A DNA stretch of 64,000 nucleotides from Polytrichum commune. Its lineage: Eukaryota; Streptophyta; Polytrichopsida; Polytrichales; Polytrichaceae. A program made the translations under genes and the position numbers. Below, in pieces: positions 12,162-23,939 of this stretch. A model generated the notes under the pieces. The model was not told where the DNA came from. It did not search any database and was given only the letters and a program-made list of their open reading frames with translations. Within the stretch, counting starts at the first letter, position 1; each line of letters begins with the position of its first letter. The stretch spans positions 44,015,169 through 44,079,168 of the forward strand of contig OX485806.1 in the NCBI GenBank assembly GCA_950295325.1, written 5' to 3'.

Positions 12162-15100
12162 CTAAACTGTAGCATGGGCTAAGATCCCCCTTTCAAGAAT
12201 TGTTTTCACCTCCAAGAAACTGAGGGTAGGCGCATGCATGAAGAGGTCATGGTCGGCCTCTAGTTTGCAGACTTGTACGTAGAGATAATAAAGATGCTTA
12301 CAAGGTCGGAATGGACACCCGCGTCTACCCAGCTTAGCCATTGTCTCTTTGAACGCCGGACAATTACAGTCTGGGTAGGCACTGATTGAGAGATGGTAAA
12401 CTGATTCCGTGGGAGCTGGTTTAGATTGCAAAGTTACAACGCATCCAAAACCTGGTTGAGGTATCATTACTACCTTCAGATTACTTGCCTTCATTGCTCT
12501 AGCGGAATCAATGTTTTGCATGTGCTTCGAACTGGCACAAGTGATTGAGCGGCGCATGTTCTTTGACTTTCGTGTTTTAGGATAAACGTCCGCATTATCT
12601 GGCATTGGAACCTGTGACAGATCCGGTGGCGGTGCTGAACTGTTGAACGTGCGGCTCACAGGAACGCTTTGCTTTTGGGGAAGTTGAAATCCCGCATTCT
12701 CCAACGCCTCAATCTCGGAATGTGTGAGATTGGTCCCTATCTTCACAGGCCAAACCGACGGGATGGGAGGTCGTTCCTCGTAATCCGAAAATGGCTCTAT
12801 CCATCGTCGACGATACCCCTTCACACACCTCTCAATATCGTCAGCACAGAAAAAAAACTGCTCCACCACCTTCTGGTTGCCTTTTTGAGGGTGGGTCCAA
12901 AGGCCAGTGTATGTGGGAGCTGGTGTGCTCTTCCCGTTTTGGACGATACGGGATGTACACTTTTTTCGAGTGACAGCCATCTGCGCCCAACAAGCCTTCG
13001 CAGAAACCTTATTAAGTCGGGCAATGTGCCATAGCTTCTCATTCACACGAGTCTCCTCCACGACCGTCACCCGTCCAATATCTATGCCAGTTGAGGCAGG
13101 GGGTTGTGCTGGGCGTTCCACTTCCACTTGAACTTCCTCCTGGATGGTACTCAGATTTTGAGCACAAGCACGTGTCACCCTCCGACCCACTCGAGGACGT
13201 GAAAAATTAACAGTGTCTGGCCTATGAGTTTCTTCTTCGGCGCCAAGAGGAAGATCCGGCTTTCGTTTCCTCGACCCAAAAACCTCAGCTCCTTCAAGGT
13301 GTGCGTCTCGAGTACAGAAATCTTCGGCTCCGGGCATGTTCAAGATGGCTGCGTTCAGGGTAGTCGGATCCCTGGTTCGGTGAGCTCTGCGTTGGGCTGT
13401 CCGAAGTCGAAGTTCTTCTCTCGAGGGTCCAGAGCCTCCCGCTCCACCTTTGAGGTATTGATAGTACCCCACCACTTGCAGGAATGCTCTAACGTAATCG
13501 TCGACGGTTGCTACGTAGAGATCGCCACCCCTATTGTCGGACGCTTGCAACCATTTGTTGTGAACGGTCTCAGCAAGGTTGCAAGAGGGCATTTCAACTA
13601 GTTCATCCGGAGAATATTTCTTCTCCTGTACGAAGGCAACTGGTTAGAAAATGTTTGGAAACTCAATTCAGCAAGGAGAAGTTGTGGTGGGCCATGCCTG
13701 CTGCAACGCATGGATCCTCTAAAAATAGACATATTTTTCAGAAGAAGTTGTTGAGACACTGAAATAAATCTCAATGATGAAAACATAAAATTTAAAAGCT
13801 AAAGATTTGATATTGTTTAGATACTACATTAGACGCAGAGATAAGAATGCAAATTTAAATCATTAAAATTTTTGAATGAAAGAGTGCATACTTACCAGTT
13901 CCATGAATCCACCCCACTGCCTGTATCGGAAATGCCAAAACACAAGCCAGTGGTTCAAATGGTGGAGGCCAGCGTCAGAGGTGGCACCCGAAGATGTCCA
14001 CCAGGCTTTGATTGCCAAGTAACGTGTTTCAGCCTCTGCCACAGACCGTGCATCTTTGTACTGCATACATAATTTCTTGTGTTGATCTTGCAATTCGTGC
14101 ACGATGTATTGTTTGGTGTGTTTTTCTAGGGATTGCGTCCAATGGAAATAACACGTTCGCTCGCAGCCTTCCATGGGTATCTTTGGGTCTCCGGATCCGT
14201 AGATGATGCGCACAACGTTCCAATTGGCTTGCGCACTATCAACCATGAAACCTTTGAACTGCGGCTTGTGTATTCCATGCCTACCCATGACATGGTTAAG
14301 GTTCTTCCAGAAAACGAGTTGAGCATCTTTGTCTTGAGATTGGAAATCACAGCAAGCAATGGTGAGTACACGTTGGTAAGAGGAGTCGTACACGTGGCAG
14401 GCCATGGTGGTCCAGTTGGCAACTCGTTTGACGTGGTCGAACATCATCCAGGAGTGCTCTAAATCGCCGCTAGGTTGCATTCGGCGGACAAGGTCAACAC
14501 CACTGCCAGGTCCAACCTCGGACATCTTGAATATGAAGACCTTGTCGGAGTCATCCCCTTAGCCTGGAAACATGTTTCGTTGCACGTAGGCCTAGTTGCT
14601 AAGCCCTCTGAGCTTAGTGATGCCATCAAGAACGCCATATCTGCGCAAATACTTGAAACTGTAGACACGGTTTTTTAAGTTAGGGGAATTGAGCTCCTTG
14701 CAGCATTGGAAGATAGGCTCTAGCTGTTCCAGAGAAATTAAGGTGGGAGGGTCGTCTTCTTCGCGGAGCAAGACGTTACCTAAAACATCCTTGCTAGTTT
14801 CCAAGACTATTTTGGAAATGGTAGCCTGCGGGTTGCGGTCAACATGTTGTTCGATAAAATCGTCGATTATCTTCCGCGTGCCCCTATAGTCTCTTACCTT
14901 GACAGGATGTTTGTGGTTGCCTACATGGACGCAAGCACGCTCTTGCGTATCATCTCAAAAAACGTAAAAGATTTTTGCATTACAAGAGGCTACACAAACA
15001 GGAGGTTCTTTACAGATCTTACAGACTAATGTTGAAGTTGGAGGTGGAGCGTCTGCAACAAGGAAGGCATCTTTTGAAGAACCTTCGAACTCGACCTCGT

Positions 15101-16007
15101 TCATTCCATATGCGCGTTCAGGCCGATGCAGAAACCCACATTTGGGATTGTGGCATTGAAGATGACCTACACAGTTAGACGACCGGAATGACAGCCCCGG
15201 CGTGTTACTGATGTTAGTAGTCATAGTCTTTGTCCATATATGACCATCGTAACGTTTGTCCATACCTTCCATAGATTTAGCATTCTTATGGACGGCAGAT
15301 GGAAGGGTGGGAGGAAGAATGAAGATTACATCCCCATTGAACGACGGTGACAGGAAATCTACGTTCTCAGTACGGATGGAATCATAGTTCAGTTTTTTTA
15401 GGATTGACTTGCTTCCAGGCATACTACCCAGGGAACGAAGGGAGGGAAGAATGTTTATGAGTTTAGTAGTTTGCGAAGGTATAAGGAAAAGAGTAGTCCT
15501 ACATGAATCTTAAGAAGAGGAGGGAGATGGACGCTTAGCACTAGACCGGATTGATGGATGGGAAGGCCTCCCCTCTTCATCAGAAGAATCAAACAAATCG
15601 ATGCTAACGCGGAGACCTGGTTCGATCTTGACACGAGACAGTAAGGGGGCTTCAGTGCACAGTGTGGAGGAACTGCGAGGAGTGAGTAGGACTGTAGTCG
15701 CATTCATGGACTCCGACAAGCCAAAGACGCGATACCTTCCGGGCTTGATTTTCCAAACGTGAGCATTATTGTCTAACGTTACGGGCTGGACGTATAAGGA
15801 ATAAAGGACATTTTGAGTTTCCGGAGAGACAACATCTATCTCTAACCACAAGCTATCAGCATCGAAACCAAAACGAATGGATAGCCACTTGGGAGTGAGA
15901 TCAGCGGTTCCATCAGGGCCAGTAGGTATGCATGTAGGGATAAGAGATCCAGGGGAAACAAGTTCGATGGCATCGAAGAGTGGAGCTTGGACAGCAGTGG
16001 AAGACAT
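12162..16007 (-). pseudogene. MULE-like transposase with SWIM zinc finger, copy B
   Basis: Reading down the minus strand from an ATG at 16007: an N-terminal domain of unknown function; a block with SNCVGHLQCHNPKCGFLH and CKICKEPPVC, then HVGNHKHPV (about 15180-14880), resembling a WRKY/GCM/FLYWCH-type Cys/His zinc-binding fold; a catalytic-like region (14560-13896) with SDH/FDH-type acidic residue, FMVDSAQANW and CYFHWTQ (the D and C-x2-H pattern of MULE transposases); an intron 13895-13626 with GT-AG borders; and a last exon (13625-12162) ending in a SWIM finger C-N-C ... C-K-H near residues 420-445 of that exon. In-frame stops at 15510-15512 (possibly removed by a small intron), 14953-14955, and TAG/TAA near 14583 and 14565 make it a pseudogene. 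MULE transposases cut and paste DNA; SWIM fingers are common in that family. Confidence 0.7.
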
Positions 16008-16200
16008 TGAGAAACAATTTGACAATGCTATGGGAGAGGGAATTTGCAAAAGAGGGATCGAAAAGAAACAATGAAATATATACATGAGAGGTTGATGAAG
16101 ACGTTGGACATCCCAGACATGTACAGAATGTAGTCAGAAAATGTTTGGTTAAATATGAGAAATATTAATAATATGTATGAACAGTAATGTGAACAATACA

Positions 16201-16638
16201 TCATGGAGTGCCAGATGAAAATGGGGCCTTTGCCATATGGGGCCCTTTGCCATATTTGTCATTGTCATGTTTATGACAATGGTCAATCCCTAAACTACGA
16301 ACTGCAGTGCATCCTACGCAATCGAGTTTCTGACCTTTGGTTCTCCTCAATATGGATCTAGAGTAAGTGCGGGGTTTAATAACCCCTGCTCTAGAATAGG
16401 GATGAATCTTGAAAGTAGACTTCTTCTGTAACAGTGATGCATCAACTGCCCGCAAAGATGGAGTCTGTGGTTGAGGAGTGGGGACGACGACCGCCGGAGT
16501 AACTGAGCAGTCAGGTGGGTTGGCAGTCTTCATGTTGTTGACGTCTGCAGAACCATCGATTGACAACGTGGTGTCAATTTGAGATGAACTAGGAGCACCT
16601 ACTGGAGCAAGGCTTGGGAGACGTGAGTCAGTACCCAT
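16201..16638 (-). CDS. Unassigned ORF between the divergent genes of copy B
   Basis: A 145-codon open frame starting at 16638 that copies A and C lack, because their intergenic spacer is only about 206 bp. The N-terminal two thirds is rich in Ser, Thr and Pro; the C-terminal third is basic (RRTKGQKLD) and then has CVGCTAVRSLGIDHCHKH, a small Cys/His cluster that could bind zinc. I do not recognise the family. Same orientation as the transposase and about 190 bp upstream of its start, so it could be a lost upstream exon, an accessory gene, or chance. Confidence 0.35.
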   Translation of the reverse strand: MGTDSRLPSLAPVGAPSSSQIDTTLSIDGSADVNNMKTANPPDCSVTPAVVVPTPQPQTPSLRAVDASLLQKKSTFKIHPYSRAGVIKPRTYSRSILRRTKGQKLDCVGCTAVRSLGIDHCHKHDNDKYGKGPHMAKAPFSSGTP

Positions 16639-17314
16639 TGGAGAAGATATTGATGAGATGACATGAGGGGAAATGGTAGCAATAATCGGGCATTATATAC
16701 AATTTGGGTAGACAGGAATACCCAAATATTTGACAACCTATTAGATCAAATAATAGTCAATATTTATTCAAGTAAATTTTGGACAACCTGTTTCATATAG
16801 GATTATAATGTACTCCATTAATAGTCATTACTTTATGACCACCAAATATGATACATGTCAGTATAGACTAATTTTCCTACGCACCAAATAAAAACACATT
16901 CTTGATTACCCAATATATGCTATGCCGAAATGCTGAAGTTAAACCTTAAAGTTGTCTATACCTTTTATGGGAAAATATTTATGGAGGCCGTCATTGTCAG
17001 GGGAGATGCGTAAATATATTGACAAATTCGAAATAGATTAATAACTGATGTCAGTGTTGTCAATGATCTAATCTCGATTCCAACGTTTTAGGGTTTAGGC
17101 GCGGAATTATAATTAGAGGACATAGCGTGCTAGAAATTAAATACAAAGGAAAGGGATTCGGAGTGTTTGCAATGGCTTTTCGGAGTGTTCGGAGTGTTTG
17201 CAATGGTCTTTCGGAGTGTTCGGAGTGTTTGGTTTTGTTTCTTTGTGTTGTAGTTGGGTCTCTAGTTTAATCGTTGTTGTACAAATTTGTGTTCATTTAT
17301 CGAAGTACCTAGCT
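16639..17314. other. Intergenic region of copy B
   Basis: AT-rich sequence without a supported gene. Near 17157-17233 a short tandem repeat (units with TTCGGAGTGTTCGGAGTGTTTG) lies just before the ATG of the ParB-methyltransferase gene. It may hold the promoter of that gene, but no clear TATA element is seen. Confidence 0.4.
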
Positions 17315-18020
17315 ATGGAGGCTACGAGCAGTAAAACAGACAAAGTGAATGAGGCAGGTCGGGGGAGGAAGAAGAAGAGAGGTGGTATGAAATTCAGTGG
17401 GTCCAAGGCTTTGCGGCGGAACGCGTTGCGGAAGAGGGATGCGTCGGGTTCTTGCGAAGACGATAGAATAGTAGATGAAACTGATAAGATCGATGAGGAC
17501 GAGGCAGGAGGGTTTGGACAGACTATAAAGATGCAGGTGTTGAACATGTATGCAGTTGAAGAAAATGTTGAGGGTGAAGATGGAAGGGACAACAATAATG
17601 CGATTGAAGAGCAAGAATGTAGAAGGGACTCAAAATCGAGGAGTGATTCTTTGGGATTCGAACAAGACAGTGACGAAGAAGGGATCGATGGAGTTGTAAG
17701 TTTGAAGACCCTAAAGCCTTGAAAGATGAGTGTTAAACTTCAGTCAGTCTTACTTGCCTAGATGTGTTTGTACACTGCGATGAGATTGAGACATTGTTTG
17801 GTGAGATTTTTGGGCAGCAAGAAGTGCAGAGAGGTGTTGCAATCGAAGGAGCAACCAGCGAAGACGTGGTGGACAGCCAGAAACAAGGAGAGGAAGAAGA
17901 ATTAGGAGATGGATTACCGGTACTTATCCCAAACCCTAGAGAGAATGTAAATGAGGAAAATCGTCCGATGTTTATGATACTCCGACATCCAAATGGTTAC
18001 ATACAAAACAAGTTGATATA
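17315..18020 (+). pseudogene. ParB-methyltransferase gene, copy B, N-terminal exons
   Basis: Exon 1 (17315-17695, exactly 127 codons) begins MEATSSKTDK and contains RGRKKKRGGMKFSGSKALRR. This aligns with the basic N-terminus of copy C (KRKKRKGGTSFSNSKQRR) and suggests nuclear targeting. An acidic Ser-rich tail follows, and a GT donor lies at 17696. A second open stretch (17764-18018) is also acidic (EEEELGDGLP). The frame across the apparent intron (acceptor at 17760-17761) does not match perfectly, so either the splice site differs or the frame is broken. Intron 1 with several repeat arrays follows, up to about 22300. Confidence 0.5.
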
Positions 18021-18329
18021 AAGTTGTGAAATCCCGTGGGGTGAACCCGACGAGGAGAATGTGCTTGAAATCAAGAATGAACATGACGTCGGATTAGGAT
18101 CACATAAGGATATATAACGATTGCTTATAACGATTGTTTGTCACGTGATAGCTTCCAGTTGTCTGTACGTGTTGAGAACTTCTGATTATTTATTCTGTAG
18201 ATGTCTTTCTTATTGACTAAGTAGCAATTGCCGATGAAACGAGATAAATCAATAAATTCATTCTATGTGACTTTTAAATTGCACTTAGATAGTTCATTAC
18301 ATTATTGGGACCCGTGAAAGGCCGTGGAA

Positions 18330-18540
18330 GAGCGGGACCCTTGAAGGGCCGGGTATAACTAGCCGGGCTCTAGTAGCCCTTGCCGGCCCGGGACACTATG
18401 ACGGGCCGGGACCATGTGAAGGCCCGGGACCCTTTGTCGGGCCGGGTCCCTTTGTCGAGCCGAGTCCCCTTATCGGGCCGGGTCCATTTGTCGGGCCGAG
18501 TCCCCTTGTCGGGCCGGGATCCTTTATTCGGGAGGGTTTA
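18330..18540 (+). repeat. GC-rich 20-bp tandem repeats in intron 1 of copy B
   Basis: Degenerate units around GGGCCGGGTCCCTTTGTCGG repeat about ten times. The core GGGTCC/GGACCC and GGGCC give local inverted repeats, echoing the palindromic nature of the longer arrays that follow. The open frame on the minus strand here (Gly-Pro repeats) is a by-product of the repeat. Confidence 0.7.
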
Positions 18541-18819
18541 GGGATGTATTCACAGTTGATCGTCCTATGAAGGAGTCCAAAAGAGCTCAAGGAGTTACAA
18601 GGATGGAGGGCACCACCGGAGACTTGGAGAACGTAAGTCCATCTTCATCGACATATTTTCATGAGTCCATTGTTCCGAAGGAGTAAAGAAGTTTCTAGTG
18701 GCCTCAAAGTATGAGGTATGTGTGATTTTGGAAACCCTAATCTATTGTATGCTTAAGTTGTATACATGTTAGATGCTTGATCAGATTGGCTTCATCGAAT
18801 GCGAAACCCTTGAGATCTC

Positions 18820-20110
18820 AAGCCTATGATGAGGCAACCCAGCCTCGGAGGCTGGGTTTGTTATTTTTGTGATTTCAAGCTTTTGATTTTAGACCTGGTG
18901 CCAGAGATGTCGCAGGCACCCCTCTTTCGCACTCTCGAGTTAGATTCTGGCAGCCTATGATGAGGCAACCCAGCCTCGGAGGCTGGGTTTGCTTTTTTGT
19001 AATTTCAAGCTTTTGATTTTAGACCTAGTGCTTGCGATAGCGTAGGCACCCCTCTCTCGCACTCTCGAGTTGGTTTCTGGTAGCCTATGATGAGGCAACC
19101 CAGCCAGCCTCGGAGGCTGGGTTTTTTTTTGTGATGTTAGGTTTTTGATTTTGGACCTGGTGCCTGCGATAGAGCAGGCACCCCTCTCTCGCACTTTCAA
19201 GTTGGAATTCTGGCAGCCTATGATTAGGGAACCCAGCCTCGGAGGCTGGGCTTGTTTTTTTGATTTTAAGCTTTTGATTTTAGACATTTGAATTTGGATT
19301 CTAGCAGCCTATGATGAGGGAACCCTGCCTCGGAGGCTGGGTTAATTTTTGTGATGTTAAGTTTTTGATTTTGGACCTGGTGCCTCAGATAGCGCAGGCA
19401 CCCCTCTTTCGAACTCTCAAGTTGGATTCTGGCAGCCTATGATGAGGGAACCCAGCCTCGGAGGCTGGGTTCGTTTTTATTTTATTTTAAGCATTTGATG
19501 TTAGACCTTTGAATTTGGATTCTGGTAGCCTATGATGAGGCAACCTAGCCAGCCTCGGAGGCTGGGTTAATTTTTGTGATGTTAAGTTTTTGATTTTGGA
19601 CCTCGTGCCTGCGATAGCGCAGGCACCCCTCTCTCGCACTCTCAAGTTGGATTCTGGCAGCCTATGATAAGGGAACCCAGCCTCGGAGGCTGGGGTTTTT
19701 TTTTTGATTTTAGGTTTTGATTTTAGACATTTGAATTTGGATTCTGGCAGCCTATGATGAGGGAACCCAGCCTCCGAGGCTGGGTTAATTTTTGTGATGT
19801 TAAGTTTTTGATTTTGGACCTGGTGCCTGCGTTAGCGCAGGCACCCTTCTCTCGCACTCTCAAGTTGGATTCTGGTAGCCTATGATGAGGCAACCTAGCC
19901 AGCCTTGGAGGCTGGGTTAATTTTTGTGATGTTAAGTTTTTGATTTTGGACCTGGTGCCTGCGATAGCGCAAGCACCCCTCTCTCGCACTCTCAAGTTGG
20001 ATTCTGGCAAGCTATGATGAGGGAACCCAACCTCGGAGGTTAGGTTCGTTTTATTTTATTTTAAGCATTTGATGTTAGACCTTTGAATTTGGATTCTGGT
20101 AGCCTCAATG
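18820..20110 (+). repeat. Double-hairpin tandem array in intron 1 of copy B, first block
   Basis: Units of alternating length (about 95-140 bp) contain AACCCAGCCTCGGAGGCTGG plus GTT, an inverted repeat with a 10-bp stem. In about every other unit there is also GGTGCCTGCG ... CGCAGGCACC, a second 10-bp stem around ATAG. Both are preceded by a TTTTGATTTTGGACCTGG or TTTTAGACC stretch that recalls the second box of the other arrays. Each unit opens with GCAGCCTATGATGAGG. Confidence 0.85.
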
Positions 20111-21190
20111 TGGCAAATGAGTAGTCCATTCGCATCTACAAGCAGCGTAGATGAAGATGGAGGGGTCATTTGTCAAAATCGGAAAATGTATGAAAAAATT
20201 ATGATGGTCTGAAGTTTCTAGGGGCTTTTTGGTAGGGACCCTCTCGGATCCAAGAGGGTGGTGGAGGGGTGGGATCTCCACATCATATTTTACTTTGGGA
20301 CCTAGGTTTGAAGGATGTGTGAGGTATTTCTTTGGGTATATGATATGTGAGAGTATATGTTTGTGTACATGATATGTCACATACACACCTTCTCGGATCC
20401 GAGAGGGTGGTGGAGGGGTGGGATCCCCACACCATATTATGCTTTGAGATCTAGGTTTGAAGGATGTGTGAGGTATTTCTTTGGGTATTTGATATGGGAG
20501 AGTATGTGTTTGTGCACATGATATGTCACATAGACACCCTCTCGGATCCGAGAGGGTGGCGGAGGGGTGGGATCCCCACATCAGATTTTGCTTTGGGACC
20601 TAGCTTTGAATAGGCATAACTCCCTCAATACTTGCCCGAACGTGGCAAATGAGTAGTCCATTCGCATCTACATAAAGCGTAGATGAAGATGAAGAGGTCA
20701 TTTGTCAAAATCGAGGAATGTATGAGAAAGGTATGATGGTCTGAAGTTTCTAGGGGCTTCTTGGTAGGTACCCTCTCGGATCCGAGAGGGTGGTGGAGGG
20801 GTGGGATCCCCACACCATATTATGCTTTGGGATCTAGGTTTGAAGGATGTGTGAGGTATTTCTTTGGGTATATGATATGGGAGAGTATATGTTTGTGCTC
20901 ATGATATGTCACATAGACACCCTCTCGGATCCGAGAGGGTGGCGGAGGTGTAGGATCCCCACATCAGATTTTGCTTTGGGACCTAGCTTTGAATAGGCAT
21001 AACTTCCTCAATACTTGCCCGAACGTGGCAAATGAGTAGTCCATTCGCATCTACATAAAGCGTAGATGAAGATGCAGGGGTCATTTGTCAAAATTGGAGA
21101 ATGTATGAGAAAGTTATGATGCTCTGAAGTTTCTAGGGGCTTCTTGCTAGGGACCCTCTCGGATCCGAGAGGGTGGTGGAGGTGATGGTG
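20110..21190 (+). repeat. Higher-order palindrome repeat in intron 1 of copy B
   Basis: A longer unit (roughly 520 bp apart for equivalent parts, for example the GTAGTCCATTCGCATCTAC segments at about 20121, 20654 and 21038) contains one or two palindromes ACCCTCTCGGATCCGAGAGG followed by a GGTGGTGGAGGGGTGGGATC segment. The palindrome is the same as in copies A, C and D although the surrounding sequence is unrelated. Confidence 0.8.
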
Positions 21191-21655
21191 AAATAATTGG
21201 GTATGGACTAGAGAAGGACCCTCTCGGATCCGAGAGGGTCTTCACTTGAGGGCTTGAGGACCACATTTTGATTTCAAGGCTAGGCATTTAGTATGTGTAG
21301 TTGGGTCAACTTGTTTGGACTGATTCGGTTTTGATGGTGAATTAGTTGGGTATGGAGTAGAGAAGGACCCTCTCGGATCCGAGAGGGTCTTCACTTGAGG
21401 GCTTGAGGACCACATTTTGATTTCAAGGCTAGGCACTTAGTACGTTTAGTTGGGTCAACTTGTTTGGACTGCTTCGATTCTCATGGTGAATTAGTTGGGT
21501 ATGGAGTAGAGAAGGACCCCCTCGGATCCAAGAGGGTCTTCACTTGAGGGCTTGAGGACCACAATTTGATTTCAAGGCCAGGCACTTAGGATGTGTAGTT
21601 GGGTTGAACTTGTTTGGACTGCTTCGGTTTTGATGGTGAATTACTTGGGTATGGA
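21191..21655 (+). repeat. Two-box array of copy B (149-bp units)
   Basis: Three units with palindromes starting at 21219, 21368 and about 21516 (period about 149 bp). The second box is GAGGACCACATTTTGATTTC, a recognisable version of the box in copies A, C and D. This shows the same two-box design in the most diverged copy. Confidence 0.85.
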
Positions 21656-22240
21656 CTAGATGATGAGGGAACCCAGCCTCGGAGGCTGGGTTATTTTTTT
21701 TGATGTTAAGTTTTTGATTTTGGACCTGGTGCCTGCGTTAGCGCAGGCACCCCTCTCTCGCACTCTCAAGTTGGATTCTGACAGCCTATGATGAGGGAAC
21801 CCAACCTCGGAGGCTGGGTTTTTTTTTTGATTTTAAGCTTTTGATTTTAGACCTTTGAATTTGGATTCTGGCAGCCTATGATGATGGAACCCAGCCTCGG
21901 AGGTTGGGTTCATTTTTTTTGATTTAAAGCTTGTGAATTTAGACCTTTGAATTTGGATTCTAGCAGCCTATGATGAGGGAACCCAACCTCGGAGGCTGGG
22001 TTAATTTTTGTGATGTTAAGTTTTTGATTTTGGACCTGGTGCCTGCGATAGCGCAGGCACCCCTCTCTCGCACTCTCAAGTTGGAATTCCGGCAGCCTAT
22101 GATGAGGGAACCCAGCCTCGGAGGCTGGGTTTGTTTTTTTGATTTTAAGCTTTTGATTTTAGACCTTTCAAGTTGGAAATTGGCAGCCTATGATGAGGGA
22201 ACCCAGCCTCGGAGGCTGGGTTTTTTTTTGTGTGTTTAAG
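21656..22240 (+). repeat. Double-hairpin tandem array in intron 1 of copy B, second block
   Basis: Return of the units with the CCCAGCCTCGGAGGCTGGG hairpin and the GGTGCCTGCG/CGCAGGCACC hairpin, six hairpins of the first type. The two blocks flank the palindrome arrays, which suggests the latter expanded inside an older array. Confidence 0.85.
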
Positions 22241-22474
22241 GTTGTTCATCTTAATGTTATTCACTTTTTCTAAATCATATTCATTTGTTTTCCATATGCA
22301 GGTTTCTCCACGTATGATGACTCCGACTACAACAGTTTAGTCATTGGTTTACATGCTGTGACAACTATGTCTAATTATCTTGTCCAATTGACTCCTCCAA
22401 GACTTGTTATTCATGGGATTATTGATTTATAGTCTTTTCCTAATGGTATTGTGTTTCGTTTACCTATCTTGCAG

Positions 22475-23863
22475 ATGACTTTAGGCGATGTGCTTGTACC
22501 TGAGCAAGTCCCACCTCCATCTATAGATTCCTTTGAGGAGTTTAGCATTCCTTCGGAGAATCAACATTCTTCTACCTCATATGTTGCCGACATGGAAGAG
22601 GATATTCCTCCGAATGCCCCATCCTCCAGTCAACACGCTGCCGATACTAGCCATCATGTTGAGGAAGCCGATACCATACAGGACGCCACCCAAGAAGCGA
22701 TTGAGTCGAGCGACATACGCTCGCCAAAGCCCTTCCGTCCTCCTAGTGGTGTTGAACTTGGCATTGTTCACATGCCCCCTCATCTGGAGGACAAGGACCC
22801 TATGTGGAGCGCAAATGAGATGAGGTTGCTGCAGAAGAGTGACTATAACACAGTCATCTCCAAGCTTCGCACCAAACCCATTAAGAAGTCTCGATTCCTT
22901 ATTCCTCTTTGCCGTCTCAAGACCTACCCGAAGGTGCGTCCAATTGTCGATTCAGACGTCGAGATGTTGGCTAACGAGTTCATCAAAGGGTATCGAGAAG
23001 GTGATCGAATATTGTACGTGTCTCCTTTCGACATCACGGACAAGGACCTAGCGGTTCGAGAGGACGACGCCATCTGGTCTAACCCGCTATGGAAAGCCAC
23101 TAATGATGAGTTCGAGGAGTACTTGTCCTTTGATCATGATCTCCATCATTTTCGGAACAAATACTTTTACGTCTACGAAGGCAATCACCGCGTGACGGCT
23201 TGGATGGGTTACATCCACAAGTACCATTCCAATAATTCTGACTGGTACATTTCGGTTGACTGTATTGTTCTCAACGCGATGAACAACATCAACTGGTAAC
23301 TATACTTGCAAATCCATTTCCATTCATTTCATATTCAATTCAATCAGTGAAAGCTTGTTTTAATTCTGATATTGTAACTCACAGGTCCACGGAACATGAT
23401 TATGTTCAAGACAGTACTATTGCCAAGTTGCAAAGAATTCGAACCTTCGGCGCATTCAAACTTTCTGATTTCAAAGGTCTTATTAGCAAAGAGGACATGG
23501 CTATTTGCGAAGTTTATAAACCCCGTGTACCGTCATGGTATCCACTCACAATGGACATTTTCGTTAAATTCCTTCACGCAGTGAGTTTTCTTGAATTATG
23601 TACTTATCATTTTCATATTATGAAGTGCATCATGCGTTTCTTGCATCTTAATTATTGTCATACAGAGACAATGCGCTGCTGCACCCGACGCTGCTTGCTC
23701 GAACTACTACGAGACCGTGCCCGAGAATGAGAGGACTGGGCTTGGAGTCTAGAGCGCGATGAACAAGGCGATCACGAAGTGTGTCAAGTATTGGCGCAGC
23801 CAAAGGTTCGACAAGATGGTTGCAATCGCCAACCCAACCAATGGAGAGTTATTTGAACACGAG
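22475..23863 (+). pseudogene. ParB-methyltransferase gene, copy B, ParB-like domain exons
   Basis: Exons 22475-23295, 23385-23580 and 23666-23863, all with GT-AG borders. The first is open for 273 codons: a Ser/Pro/acidic linker, then a ParB-like domain from about 22880: SRFLIPLCRLKTY, VRPIVDSDVEMLANEFIKGY, then FYVYEGNHRVTAWMGYI and a VDCIVL strand. The G-N-H-R motif corresponds to the conserved G-x-x-R of ParB/sulfiredoxin-fold domains. The order of elements (strand, helix with La-x-x-I/F-x-x-G, G-x-H-R, final strand) supports the assignment. This is the best-preserved ParB domain in the window. A TAG at 23750-23752 replaces a Trp found in copies A and C, so the transcript as it stands would be truncated. 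Confidence 0.65.
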
Positions 23864-23939
23864 GTATTCAATTCCTTGGTCACATTTTCAGTTTCCAAGT
23901 CATCTGGTCTTTTTGCTTTTTCACTTTATTTTTGTTCCT

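Noticed and set aside
12669-13601. Plus-strand ORFs of 60-125 codons
   Set aside because: Antisense shadows of the last transposase exon of copy B, which has a SWIM finger and homology to copy C.
18396-18590. Gly-Pro repeat ORF on the minus strand
   Set aside because: It arises from the GC-rich 20-bp tandem repeats and has no independent support.
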